Origin: 58-81 sp012729145
GTDB lineage: Bacteria; Synergistota; Synergistia; Synergistales; Thermovirgaceae
Reading direction: 5' to 3'
Length of the DNA: 64,000 nt
Assembly (NCBI GenBank): GCA_040770625.1
Contig: JAXGIW010000003.1
Coordinates: 62,001 to 126,000 of the forward strand
Position numbers and translations under genes: made by a program. Of this stretch, positions 34,776 to 43,401 are shown one piece after another. Each line of letters starts with the position of its first letter. The stretch's first letter is position 1. Below the pieces are notes generated by a model. The model did no database searches and had not been told where the DNA came from. It saw only the letters and a list, made by a program, of their open reading frames with translations.

Positions 34776-35275
34776 TGCTCGGGTCTGTATCGGACCTGGA
34801 TCTGGGGGTCAAGGCAAAAGAGGTCTTCGAGACCTTGGGGATCCCCTATGAGATAACGGTGGCCTCGGCGCACCGGACACCCGATGATGTAGTCAACTAC
34901 GCGAGGAACGCGAAGGCAAGAGGGATCAAGGTCATCGTTGCGGTGGCGGGTCTTTCGGCAGCTCTTCCGGGGGTGATTGCGGCCCATACCACCATACCGG
35001 TGATCGGCGTACCCGCACCGGCGGGGACCCTTGGGGGGATCGATGCACTGCTGTCGATAGCCCAGATGCCGCCTGGTGTTCCGGTGGGTACCATGGGAAT
35101 TGGTGCCGCCAGGAACGCTGCCCTCTTTGCGGCAAGGATAATTTCCCTCTTCGACGACAAGGTCCACGAGAAGGTCTGGGAAGACGTAGCCTCGGCGAGG
35201 CTGAAGGTAACAGAGTCCAGGAAGGAGATCAGCGACCTCCCCCTGGCCCCTTCCTCTGCCTTCAGGGAGCTCTAG
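34751..35275 (+). CDS. purE: PurE-type AIR carboxylase / N5-CAIR mutase
   Basis: 174 residues. Converts AIR or N5-CAIR to CAIR. GSVSDLDLGVKAKEVF and ASAHRTPDDV are conserved. The segment that reads GGAAHLPG in class I (N5-CAIR mutase, PurK-dependent) is AGLSAALPG here, without the His, closer to class II PurE that uses CO2 directly. No purK lies in the operon. TTG start at 34751 with GGGAGG 9 nt upstream, overlapping the purD end by 25 bp. Confidence 0.93.
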   Translation: MEGPVAGIVLGSVSDLDLGVKAKEVFETLGIPYEITVASAHRTPDDVVNYARNAKARGIKVIVAVAGLSAALPGVIAAHTTIPVIGVPAPAGTLGGIDALLSIAQMPPGVPVGTMGIGAARNAALFAARIISLFDDKVHEKVWEDVASARLKVTESRKEISDLPLAPSSAFREL

Positions 35276-35278
35276 CAT

Positions 35279-36220
35279 TTGCAGGATCGGCATCCTCCTT
35301 ACAACAGCTGGTCCCGTTGGCTCAGGGAGAGATGGGGGACGGAGGTCCGGAAGATACCCCTGGACACGGGGATGGGCTGTCCCAACAGGGACAGCAACCT
35401 CCGCGGAGGTTGCATCTTCTGCGATGCAAGGGGGGGCGGTTCAGGCGCCTTTCTCAGGGGCGAGGACCTGGAAACGCAGATCCGCAGCGGTTTTGAAAGG
35501 ATCCAGAGGAAGGGCCGTGACGTCATGGCCCTTCTCTACTTCCAGAGCTACTCATCAACAAACACAGCAAGCAACTTGTTCCGGCAGCTGCTTGAAAGGA
35601 CCCTTTCGCTGGCGTCGGGACTTGGAAGGGTCGCAGGGGTCGCGGTCGGGGCAAGGCCCGACCAGGTCCCCGACGAGATACTTGACATACTGGAGAGGAG
35701 CGCCAGAAAGAGATCGATCGATGTCTGGATAGAGCTGGGTGTCCAGACCATGGATCCCTCGGGGCTGGATTGGCTGGGAAGAGGCCACGGGACATCCGAG
35801 GTCATTGATGCTCTTGCCAGGTCTTCCAGAAGAAGGATATTCACCTGCGCCCACCTTATCTCCGGGATCCCCGGCGAAAAAAAAGGGCAGCTCGCTGCCT
35901 CCTCTCTGCAACTTTCGGACCTCGGTGTGGACGCCCTCAAGTTCCACCCCCTGTACGTCCTCACCGGGACCAGGCTTGAGGCTCTTTTCCGGTCAGGGAC
36001 CTTCGTTCCGCAGGAAGTCGAGGAGTACGTTCATGAGGTTATCGAAGCTATCAGACACATACCTGACAGGGTCATCCTCCAGAGGATCTCTGCAGACGCC
36101 TCCCCCCCGGAGCTGGTTTCCCCGTCATGGATCAGCCAGAAATCCATGGTCCTGTCCCTTGTACAGGAAGGTATGAAAAGCCTCGGGGCCCGGCAGGGGG
36201 ATCTTTACCCCTTTCGGTGA
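35279..36220 (+). CDS. TIGR01212-type radical SAM protein (YhcC-like)
   Basis: 313 residues. The cluster motif has the long-spaced form CPNRDSNLRGGCIFC (C-x8-C-x2-C, near residues 33-47) of the YhcC/TIGR01212 family. YFQSYSSTNTA, VGARPDQVPDEIL and ELGVQTM support this. The Bacillus relative YtqA has been linked to tRNA modification; the function here is not shown by sequence. TTG start 3 bp after purE, so probably the last gene of the purine operon. Confidence 0.88.
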   Translation: MQDRHPPYNSWSRWLRERWGTEVRKIPLDTGMGCPNRDSNLRGGCIFCDARGGGSGAFLRGEDLETQIRSGFERIQRKGRDVMALLYFQSYSSTNTASNLFRQLLERTLSLASGLGRVAGVAVGARPDQVPDEILDILERSARKRSIDVWIELGVQTMDPSGLDWLGRGHGTSEVIDALARSSRRRIFTCAHLISGIPGEKKGQLAASSLQLSDLGVDALKFHPLYVLTGTRLEALFRSGTFVPQEVEEYVHEVIEAIRHIPDRVILQRISADASPPELVSPSWISQKSMVLSLVQEGMKSLGARQGDLYPFR

Positions 36221-36420
36221 ATGCCTATGTAGGCAAGAAAAAGCAGAACGGGAAGCAGAATGAACTTGCCATAGCCCGAAAAGAACTCCCGAAAAAAAGG
36301 GATATTGATCATTAACTTAACCGCCAGCGCCAGTGTTACGGTAAAGAACAGGATCACCGTCAGGGGCGAATGCCCCCTGTCCTCCATGTTTTTTCTTTTC
36401 TCTTCTCCTTGGTCGCTCAA
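36205..36420 (-). CDS. Small two-helix membrane protein of unknown function
   Basis: 71 residues. After a charged N-terminus (MSDQGEEKRKNMEDRGH) come two hydrophobic helices, about 19-37 and 51-68, with a short loop between. I do not recognise a family. The TTG start overlaps the stop of the upstream threonine dehydratase gene (TTGA) with AGGTG 8 nt upstream; an ATG at 36387 would give a 60-residue form. The 3' end overlaps the convergent radical SAM gene by 16 bp. Confidence 0.6.
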   Translation of the reverse strand: MSDQGEEKRKNMEDRGHSPLTVILFFTVTLALAVKLMINIPFFREFFSGYGKFILLPVLLFLAYIGIHRKG

Positions 36421-37400
36421 TCCATATCACCTGCCTCTGCTACGGCTTTCAGGAGTGTGGCATCTCCGATATTGCCCCCGCTGATTATTATTCCGGTCTT
36501 CCTCCCTGCAATATCGACCTTGCCCGCCAGGACAGCGGCAACACCAACCGAGCCTGCACCCTCCACCACCTGGTGGTGCCTGGAATGCATGAAAGAAATG
36601 GCCCTTGCGATCTCGCACTCCGACACTTCCGCAACTCCCGACACGACCTCTCTTATCACCGGGAAGAGGAGCCTGGAAGCAGCCCCGGAAAGGGCGTCCG
36701 CATAGGTTTCGCTCTCCTCTTGGGGAACGACCTCTTCCTTTTCCCAAGCCACTTTCCATGAAGGGTTGGCCGAGGCATGTACTCCAACTACCTCTATACC
36801 CGGTCTGAGGGCCCTGGCAGCGATGGCGACACCGGCGATAAGCCCTCCACCGCTAATGGGGACAATTAAAAGGTCCAGGTCGGGCACGTCCAACAGGAAC
36901 TCAAGACCGAGGGTGCCCTGCCCGCAGACGATATGGTGATCCTCGTAGGCGGAGACGTATACGAGCTTCTCTCTTCCAGCTGCGGCCTTGGCCTCTTCCT
37001 CTGCTTCGTCGTAGAAGCGGCCGATAACTCTCAGCTCCACCATTCCCTTACCTCTGGAGAGGATGGCATCCCTCTTTGTCTGGGGGCACGAACCGGGGAC
37101 GCAGATGACAGCCCTCACACCCAGAAGGTTAGCGGCCATTGCCACTCCCTGTGCGTGGTTCCCGGACGAGGCCGTGATGACGCCTCTATCCTTCTCCGGC
37201 CCGGAAAGAGAGTACATCTTGTTGAGCGCGCCCCTTACCTTGAATGAACCGCAGAGCTGGAGGTTCTCCAGCTTGAGGAACACTTCAGACCGTGCAGCCT
37301 CCGAAAGGGGGATTGACATCTCAACAGGGGTTCTCCTGATCTTTCCTTCCAGGAATCTTGCAGCTCCCAGAACATCTTTCATCTCGGGCGCTGTGAACAT
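36417..37400 (-). CDS. Threonine/serine ammonia-lyase (PLP fold type II)
   Basis: 327 residues, the size of the catabolic TdcB type with no regulatory ACT domain. PLP lysine in CGSFKVRGALNKM; phosphate loop GGGLIAGVA; TASSGNHAQGVA. It would deaminate threonine or serine to 2-oxobutyrate or pyruvate. Its direct neighbour is an ornithine cyclodeaminase-like reductase, a pairing also known from ectoine breakdown (EutB/EutC) and the beta-hydroxyaspartate pathway (BhcB/BhcD), so a hydroxy-amino-acid other than threonine is possible. Confidence 0.85.
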   Translation of the reverse strand: MFTAPEMKDVLGAARFLEGKIRRTPVEMSIPLSEAARSEVFLKLENLQLCGSFKVRGALNKMYSLSGPEKDRGVITASSGNHAQGVAMAANLLGVRAVICVPGSCPQTKRDAILSRGKGMVELRVIGRFYDEAEEEAKAAAGREKLVYVSAYEDHHIVCGQGTLGLEFLLDVPDLDLLIVPISGGGLIAGVAIAARALRPGIEVVGVHASANPSWKVAWEKEEVVPQEESETYADALSGAASRLLFPVIREVVSGVAEVSECEIARAISFMHSRHHQVVEGAGSVGVAAVLAGKVDIAGRKTGIIISGGNIGDATLLKAVAEAGDMD

Positions 37401-37422
37401 AAAGGGATCCCTCCTTCTTCCG

Positions 37423-38421
37423 TCACATGGTCACAAGTGAACCGATCCCTCGTTCTATTGCCCTGACAAGGGCCAGATTGGCGGTCACAATATCCTGGAG
37501 CGCCATGCCAGTTGAGTCAAAGACGGTTATCTCCTCTTCGCTTCTTCTTCCGACCACATCACCGGAGATCACGCTCCCGATCTCGATCACATCGGATTCC
37601 CTGACAAGACCCTTCCTGAAAGCGGTCTGCATCTCACCTATCTCAAGGGTCTGGACCTTGCTGTCCGCAACGAGACGGGAAAGGGGGAGTAGATCCTCGT
37701 CCAGTTCCTGCTTCCCCGAAAAGTCTGCCCCGATAGCGTTTATGTGGGTCCCCGGCCGGACCCAATCCTTCATGATGTACGGTTCGTGGGCAGGAGTGCA
37801 GGTCACTATCACGTCCGACGAGGAGACAGCCCCCTGAATATCTTCCATCCGGACTGCCGAAAGGGACACCCCCGGGTAAAGGGAAGACATCTCATTAACG
37901 AACCTGGAGAGCTTCTCCGGGTCCCTGCCGGCGATCCGCACCACCTCTATACCTGAAAGGACTTTCATCAACCCATGGAGCTGGGCTCTGCCCTGGGCCC
38001 CGGGACCGACGATAAGCACTTCTCTGGACCCTTTCCTTGCAAGGTGCCTGGCTCCCACGGCGCCAGCGGCTCCCGTCCTTATCTCGGTAATAACCATACC
38101 GTCCAGGATCCCTACAGGTCTTCCGGTCTCGATGCTTAGGACCATAACAAGCCCCGATACGGCGGGGATCCTCCTCTTGTCGGGGTTATCTGCCACGTAG
38201 CCGATGACCTTGAGCCCCGCCAGACCTGTTCTGGAAAGGAAGCCAGACTTGATGTCCATTTCCCGGAGTCCGCTCTCGAACTCATGGGCAATTACAGGAA
38301 AAAGCTCGGCCTCACCCCGGGAGTACTGCTCGTAGGCCGTCTCCACGGCGGGAATAACGTCCCTGATATCCAGTAATTTCTTAAGGTCTTCGCTGTTCAG
38401 AACCCTTATCTTGTACATTTC
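37423..38421 (-). CDS. Ornithine cyclodeaminase / mu-crystallin family protein
   Basis: 332 residues with a Rossmann fold. Signature segments: MDIKSGFLSRTGLAGLKVIGY, TEIRTGAAGAVGARHLARK, VLIVGPGAQGRAQLHGL and HINAIGADFSGKQELDE. Members include ornithine cyclodeaminase, ketimine and iminosuccinate reductases and alanine dehydrogenase-like enzymes; substrate cannot be told. GGAG precedes the ATG at 38421. It is 22 bp upstream of the ammonia-lyase gene and probably forms an operon with it. Confidence 0.85.
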   Translation of the reverse strand, partial: EMYKIRVLNSEDLKKLLDIRDVIPAVETAYEQYSRGEAELFPVIAHEFESGLREMDIKSGFLSRTGLAGLKVIGYVADNPDKRRIPAVSGLVMVLSIETGRPVGILDGMVITEIRTGAAGAVGARHLARKGSREVLIVGPGAQGRAQLHGLMKVLSGIEVVRIAGRDPEKLSRFVNEMSSLYPGVSLSAVRMEDIQGAVSSSDVIVTCTPAHEPYIMKDWVRPGTHINAIGADFSGKQELDEDLLPLSRLVADSKVQTLEIGEMQTAFRKGLVRESDVIEIGSVISGDVVGRRSEEEITVFDSTGMALQDIVTANLALVRAIERGIGSLVTM

Positions 38422-38477
38422 ATCACTCCTTCCGGGGGCGGTCCTTTCCGGAATACTATACCCTATCTCCCCCACCG

Positions 38478-38512
38478 GCAAAAAGGGGACCCCTCTGAGG
38501 GCCCCCTTTTGC
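38478..38512 (-). terminator. Terminator after the rubrerythrin gene
   Basis: On the minus strand a hairpin (AAAAGGGG arm against CCCCTTTT, with one bulge and a TCA loop region) is followed by a T-run. It separates rubrerythrin from the ornithine cyclodeaminase-like gene downstream. Confidence 0.7.
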
Positions 38513-38547
38513 GGACTCGGGACACTACAGTAGCTTCTTTAGGTGCC

Positions 38548-39048
38548 TCATTCAACCAGTCGGTAGGCCTGCTTCTTCGCCCCGCAGAGCGGGCATGAGT
38601 CAGGGGCCCCTCCTTCAGCGATGTGGCCACAGACGGTGCAGAGGAAATAGTCGAAGCTATCCCCCGAACCAAGAGTTTCTCTTGCCTTCTCGTATAGACC
38701 CGCATGGACCTTTTCCGCTTCGTTGGCAAGCCTGAAGGACCTTTCTGCCTGCTTCTTTCCCTCAGCCACTGCATCTTCGATGAAAGCCGGGTACATGCTC
38801 TTGAACTCATAGGTCTCACCGGCGATGGCGGCATCAAGGTTCTCTGCAGTAGTTCCTATCATCCCCATGGAGCGCATGTGAGTATGGGCATGGATCGTCT
38901 CCGCCTCGGCAGTGGCCCGGAAAAGCCTGGCTATCTGGTGAAAACCCTCATCGTCTGCTTTTTTTGCAAAGGCCAGGTACTTCCGGTTGGCCTGTGACTC
39001 ACCGCTGAAAGCCTCCTCGAGGTTCTTCATGGTCTTCCCTCTGGTCAA
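38548..39048 (-). CDS. rbr: Rubrerythrin
   Basis: 166 residues. A non-heme di-iron peroxidase that protects anaerobes from H2O2. The ferritin-like part has EEAFSGESQANRKYLAFA, ETIHAHTHMRSM and AEKVHAGLYEKA, giving the Glu/His iron ligands. The C-terminal rubredoxin domain has CTVCGHIAEGGAPDSCPLCG. The start is probably TTG 39048 (AAGGAGG 8 nt upstream); ATG 39030 is the alternative. It has its own promoter and terminator. Confidence 0.94.
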   Translation of the reverse strand: MTRGKTMKNLEEAFSGESQANRKYLAFAKKADDEGFHQIARLFRATAEAETIHAHTHMRSMGMIGTTAENLDAAIAGETYEFKSMYPAFIEDAVAEGKKQAERSFRLANEAEKVHAGLYEKARETLGSGDSFDYFLCTVCGHIAEGGAPDSCPLCGAKKQAYRLVE

Positions 39049-39079
39049 CTCTACCCCCTCCTTTTTTAAAATCCTTTCA

Positions 39080-39108
39080 AATATATCAGCGGAGGCTCTT
39101 CCTTTCAA
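39080..39108 (-). promoter_or_regulatory. Rubrerythrin promoter
   Basis: On the minus strand: -35 TTGAAA, 17-bp spacer, -10 TATATT preceded by TGA (extended -10). Confidence 0.78.
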
Positions 39109-39119
39109 GGGTTAATCTG

Positions 39120-40154
39120 TCATGATCTGAAAGCACCCGAGATCCGTACCAGATCTCCTAGAACACCGTAGGCAGTATCATACAGATCGGGTTTCTCCTG
39201 GGTCACGAGAACGGGTCCCATCAGGTCCGTGTGGAACCTGAGTACCGCTCCACCGCCTTTCACCAGCGCGAAGGGGTGATCCATCGGAACCTCCTCGACT
39301 CCGACCTTTCCATGGACCCCCCCTTGATCTCTCCAGGCACGACAGATCAGCTTCAGTCTGCGACCCGAACAGGCTGCCTTCCTTATCCTGTCGATACCAA
39401 TATTCCGGATCCCTTTTCTTTCGACCTCAAGGGGGGTGATCTCGCCTTCGAGAAGTACGTTCGCCAGAGCGGCCACCTTGGCGGCTGCGTCCCAACCGTC
39501 AACATCGTGACCGGGGTCCGCCTCGGCCACCCCCGTCTCCTGGGCCTCCCGAACAGCCTTTTCGAAGCCGGCTCCCTCCTCCATCCTTCCAAGAATGAAG
39601 TTGGTTGTAGAGTTCAATATCCCGTCAACAGCATTAATAACGCACCCTCCAAGGCAGGACCTGCTCAGGTTGAAGACGGGTGCGCCGTCCATGACCGTTG
39701 TCTCGAAGAGGAATTCCCTTCCGGCGTTTCTCGCAAGTTCCGAAAGCTCCCTGTAGGCAAAAGCTACGGGCCCCTTGTTTGCAGAAACTGCATGGCGGCC
39801 TCTCTTCAATGCCGTTCTGATATGGGTCGCCGCCGGTTCACCCCTGTTCTCTATCGACAGGGTGGAAAGCTCCACAAGCACATCGTAATCAAGGGTGGAA
39901 GCAGCCTCCTCGGCTGTGATCCTGCAGAAGCTCCCTTCCTTCTCATTGAAACATCCGAGGGTCTCCATGTCCTTAAGGGCCAGGTCCAGGTCGATTCCCT
40001 CACTGGAGACCATGGCGCCTCCTCTTCTGGTGACTATGCCTGCCGTAACGAGGCCGTCGAGCACCTCCAACCCGGGAAACCGGGACCTTTCCCGGGAAAG
40101 GATCCTTGCAACGGTTCTTCCTACATTCCCGAAGCCGATGAAGAGGACCCTCAT
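39120..40154 (-). CDS. hom: Homoserine dehydrogenase (single-domain type)
   Basis: 344 residues with no ACT domain. The NAD(P) fold begins MRVLFIGFGNVGRTVARIL. Catalytic and substrate motifs include SANKGPVAF, NSTTNFILGRM and ADPGHDVDGWDAAAKVA. It reduces aspartate semialdehyde to homoserine, or works in reverse in catabolism. ATG 40154 has AAAGGA upstream; it is 4 bp after the class V aminotransferase stop. Confidence 0.88.
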   Translation of the reverse strand: MRVLFIGFGNVGRTVARILSRERSRFPGLEVLDGLVTAGIVTRRGGAMVSSEGIDLDLALKDMETLGCFNEKEGSFCRITAEEAASTLDYDVLVELSTLSIENRGEPAATHIRTALKRGRHAVSANKGPVAFAYRELSELARNAGREFLFETTVMDGAPVFNLSRSCLGGCVINAVDGILNSTTNFILGRMEEGAGFEKAVREAQETGVAEADPGHDVDGWDAAAKVAALANVLLEGEITPLEVERKGIRNIGIDRIRKAACSGRRLKLICRAWRDQGGVHGKVGVEEVPMDHPFALVKGGGAVLRFHTDLMGPVLVTQEKPDLYDTAYGVLGDLVRISGAFRS

Positions 40155-40158
40155 GATT

Positions 40159-41412
40159 TTATTCCTTTCGCAACTTGCCTTCGGCAATATCTGCTACTGC
40201 TTCTAGAAGTCTCTGGACTTCGTCGGCCGTGTTGTAAAGTGATACGCCGACCCTGGTGACCCCTCCTCTTTCAAGGAGACCCAGGACCTCGATCGGGCGG
40301 ATGGCATAGAAGTGCCCGTCCCAGGCGCAGATACCCCTACGGTCGAGAAGGGAGCAGACATCGATGGGGTCCATCCCCTCCATCGTGAAGGATACCGTGG
40401 GCACCCTCTTCCCCTTTTCAAAGTCAGGACCGACCACCTCGACCCCCTTGATGCCCTTGAGTCCCCGGTAGATCTCTCGGCCCAGGATATGCTCGTACTC
40501 TCCTATTCTCTCCATTCCGGAGACAATTCTGGCACGAAGGGTCTCGCCTGTGCCAAAGGTGGAAACATACTCGACAGCGGCCTTGACGCCTGCAATGGCC
40601 GCATGGTTGAGGGTCCCCGTTTCAATACAGTAGGGTGCATGCTGTTCCTGGGTCCTGAGTGTATACACGGGGATACGGTCGAGAAGACCGTCCCGCGAAT
40701 AGAGGATCCCTATATGGGTACCGTAGAACTTGTAGGCCGAACAGAGGAGGAAGTCCACCCCGAGGGCGTTGACGTCAATGGGGAAATGGGGGGCGTAATG
40801 GACCGCATCGACTAGAAGCCAGGCTCCGACCTTGTGTGTCAACTCCCTGACCAGCCCGACCTCGTTGACAGTACCAAGGGCGTTGGAAGAAAAGCCCATG
40901 GCGACAAGACGTGTGTTCTCGTTGATCTTGGTCCTTAGATCGTCGTAGTCCAGTGTCCCGTCCGGCAGAAGCGCCACCTCCCTGACGACCACCCCTTCCT
41001 CTCTCAGGGAAAGCCACGGTCCGCGGTTGGCTTCGTGGTCAAGCTGGGTGATCAGTATCTCGTCACCTGGGAAAAGGGCCTTGCCTATGCCCCTGCTCAG
41101 GGTATAGTTAAGGGTGGTCATATTATGGCCGAAGGAGATATTCCTGCCCCCACCCGCACCCAGGAACGAGGCCACGGCTTCCCTGGCACACTCGAGGAGT
41201 CTGTCAGACTCGTTCGTGGTCACGAAGAATCCGTGGGTATTGGAATTGCAGGTACAGTAATAGGATACGACGGCGTCAATCACCGCCTGGGGGACCTGGG
41301 TCCCCCCCGGTCCGTCAAAGAAAGCCAGGGGGTATCCGTTGTGTTCCCTTGAGAGGGCGGGGAATTCCTTTCTACGCCCCGGAATATCCATGTACATGTC
41401 ATCGATCTTCAT
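40159..41412 (-). CDS. Class V PLP aminotransferase, cysteine desulfurase-like (TIGR01976 type)
   Basis: 417 residues. FFDGPGGTQVPQAVIDAV opens the fold; LITQLDHEANRGPW, DAVHYAPHFPIDV and the PLP lysine in CSAYKFYGTHIG match the cysteine desulfurase-like branch. The branch is related to SufS/CsdA but its true substrate is not established. No sufU or iscU neighbour. It is divergent from the HD-domain gene with a 174-bp A/T-containing gap. Confidence 0.82.
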   Translation of the reverse strand: MKIDDMYMDIPGRRKEFPALSREHNGYPLAFFDGPGGTQVPQAVIDAVVSYYCTCNSNTHGFFVTTNESDRLLECAREAVASFLGAGGGRNISFGHNMTTLNYTLSRGIGKALFPGDEILITQLDHEANRGPWLSLREEGVVVREVALLPDGTLDYDDLRTKINENTRLVAMGFSSNALGTVNEVGLVRELTHKVGAWLLVDAVHYAPHFPIDVNALGVDFLLCSAYKFYGTHIGILYSRDGLLDRIPVYTLRTQEQHAPYCIETGTLNHAAIAGVKAAVEYVSTFGTGETLRARIVSGMERIGEYEHILGREIYRGLKGIKGVEVVGPDFEKGKRVPTVSFTMEGMDPIDVCSLLDRRGICAWDGHFYAIRPIEVLGLLERGGVTRVGVSLYNTADEVQRLLEAVADIAEGKLRKE

Positions 41413-41523
41413 CTGAAGTGTTCCTCCTTGGATTTTTCCCCCGATAAGGGGTTAGGATCTTTTGTTCAAATACAATATATTGCATTCAATCCCGAAAGCA
41501 AACTCCTTTCAGGGCTCTCCTCA

Positions 41524-41567
41524 GGTCAGAACGGAAGGGTGTGGACCTCGGGAACCTGATTCTGACC
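41524..41567 (+). repeat. Inverted repeat in the HD-gene leader
   Basis: GGTCAGAA (41524-41531) and TTCTGACC (41560-41567) form a perfect 8-bp inverted repeat with a 28-bp interval. The right arm ends 6 bp before the GGAGG of the HD-domain gene. It could be an operator or a leader stem. Confidence 0.45.
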
Positions 41568-41586
41568 GATACCGGAGGTGTTATGG

Positions 41587-42207
41587 ATGAACGAAAGAAC
41601 AGGCAAAATACTTGATTTCCTTTTAACCATGGACAGGGCAAAGACCGTACTCAGAAAGGGCTACCTGTGGGACGGCAACCGAAGGGAAAGCATTGCCGAA
41701 CACATGTGGCACCTTGCTCTGTGGGCGATGCTCCTCAAGGACGAGATCGGTTTTGAGACAGATCTACTGAGGACACTCAAGCTCGTACTGACCCATGACC
41801 TTGTCGAAATATACGCCGGGGACACCTACGCCTACGACGAAGCTGGCGTGGCAGCCCAGAGAGCGAAGGAGGAAAAGGCGGCAGAGCGCCTCTTCTCATC
41901 ACTTCCCGACGACCTGGCCGAGGAATTCCGGGGCCTTTGGGACGAATTTGAAGCCGAAAAGACTCCCGAGTCCCGTTTTGCAAGGTCCCTGGACCATATG
42001 CAGGGTTTTGTTCAGAATTGCATCTCCGGCGGAAAATCCTGGAAGGAGAACGGGATCGTCAGGGAAAGGACTTTTCTCAGAACGGATCCGCCCCGCCGGA
42101 CCGACCCGCTGTTCGCCGAGATCCTCGATCACCTCTACAAGGTCGCCGATGAGGAAGACCTTTGGGGAGAGGGGGAGAAAAGGAACGACCCTGAACAACG
42201 GTCTTGA
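41587..42207 (+). CDS. HD-domain phosphohydrolase, YfbR-like 5'-nucleotidase family
   Basis: 206 residues. HD superfamily metal ligands are visible: ESIAEHMWHLALWA, LTHDLVEIYAGDT and RSLDHMQGFVQN, in the order H...HD...D typical of YfbR/YGK1-type deoxynucleotidases. The likely role is hydrolysis of (deoxy)nucleoside monophosphates. ATG 41587 is chosen because GGAGG lies 8 nt upstream; GTG 41578 would overlap it. Confidence 0.85.
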   Translation: MNERTGKILDFLLTMDRAKTVLRKGYLWDGNRRESIAEHMWHLALWAMLLKDEIGFETDLLRTLKLVLTHDLVEIYAGDTYAYDEAGVAAQRAKEEKAAERLFSSLPDDLAEEFRGLWDEFEAEKTPESRFARSLDHMQGFVQNCISGGKSWKENGIVRERTFLRTDPPRRTDPLFAEILDHLYKVADEEDLWGEGEKRNDPEQRS

Positions 42208-42219
42208 TGCAAGTGCTTT

Positions 42220-43365
42220 CTAACCCATCATTTTGAGAAGTGCCAGGTAATCCTCCTTTTTCATTGGCCGGGGGTTGCTCGCGTTGCTCCCGTTCATCGC
42301 CGAGAACTCCGCGATCCTCTCGCGGTCTTCCTCCCGGACACCAAGGGAACTGAAAGGAGGGAGCCCCACATCGACGGCCAGCTCCTCCACACGGGTCACG
42401 GCCTTCTCCGCCCCTTCCTGGTCGGTGGTGAACCTCAATCCCATTGCTTCGGCCACTCTTGCATAACGTTCAACACAGAAGGACATGTTGTATCTCATTA
42501 CCGGCGCCAGGGCCACGGCGTTGCACATCCCATGGGGGGCATCGTACAGGCCACCCAGTGCTTCCGCTATACAGTGGACTGCGGCCACATCGGAGTGAGA
42601 AAAGGATATCCCCGCAAGGATGCTCCCCATCAGCATCGAGGAGCGGGCACCCATATCCCTCCCCGAACCGACCGCCTTCGGGAGGTTCCGGACTATCATT
42701 CCGATGGCGTGAAGGGCACAGGCATCAGCGATCGGTTCCGACGGCCTCGCCGTGTATCCCTCTATCGCATGGGTCAGTGCATCCATTCCGGTGGCAGCTG
42801 TCAGCATCGGGGGCATCGAGACTGTCAGCTCGGGGTCGCAGAGCGCCACCCTTGCAGCTATCCGGGGGTGCCTTATGCTGAACTTGAACCTGTCCCCGGT
42901 GTCAGTGATGACCGAACTGAAAGTGACCTCGCTCCCCGTTCCGGAAGTGGTGGGGATGGCAACCATGGGGAGGGTCTCCTTCGAGACGGCGTTCCTGCCT
43001 TCGAAGTCTCTGATCTTTCCCCCATGGGTGATGATCACGCCTATTCCCTTGGCACAGTCTATGGGGCTGCCTCCGCCGATAGCGACGATCGAGTCGGCCC
43101 CGAACTCCCTTGCAGCCGATGCCCCGTTCATGACATCTCTGTCCTTGGGGTTGGGCTCAACAGAGCTGAATACGCTGAACTCGATCCCCCCTCTTTCAAG
43201 GAATCCCTTTATCCTGTCGAATATGCCCGCATCGATAACACCCTTGTCTGTCACGACCAGGGGGCGCCTGCTCCCCAGTTCGATAAGCACCTCCGCGACG
43301 GTCGACGAAACTCCCGGACCGAACTCGATCCTGGTGGGAAGCTCGAAACTGAAATGTCCTGTCAT
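42220..43365 (-). CDS. Iron-containing alcohol dehydrogenase
   Basis: 381 residues. NAD-binding GGGSPIDCAKGIG and metal-ligand region GMDALTHAIEGYTA, HSDVAAVHCIAEALGGLYDAPHGMCNA (Asp and three His) are intact. The family interconverts alcohols and aldehydes, often in fermentation. Substrate unknown. It is followed upstream by a 2-hydroxyacid dehydrogenase and a Cys/Met PLP enzyme, suggesting disposal of reducing power from amino-acid-derived oxo-acids. Confidence 0.92.
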   Translation of the reverse strand: MTGHFSFELPTRIEFGPGVSSTVAEVLIELGSRRPLVVTDKGVIDAGIFDRIKGFLERGGIEFSVFSSVEPNPKDRDVMNGASAAREFGADSIVAIGGGSPIDCAKGIGVIITHGGKIRDFEGRNAVSKETLPMVAIPTTSGTGSEVTFSSVITDTGDRFKFSIRHPRIAARVALCDPELTVSMPPMLTAATGMDALTHAIEGYTARPSEPIADACALHAIGMIVRNLPKAVGSGRDMGARSSMLMGSILAGISFSHSDVAAVHCIAEALGGLYDAPHGMCNAVALAPVMRYNMSFCVERYARVAEAMGLRFTTDQEGAEKAVTRVEELAVDVGLPPFSSLGVREEDRERIAEFSAMNGSNASNPRPMKKEDYLALLKMMG

Positions 43366-43401
43366 TGGCTGTTCTTCCCCCTCCCTGCTACTTCACGGTC
43401 C

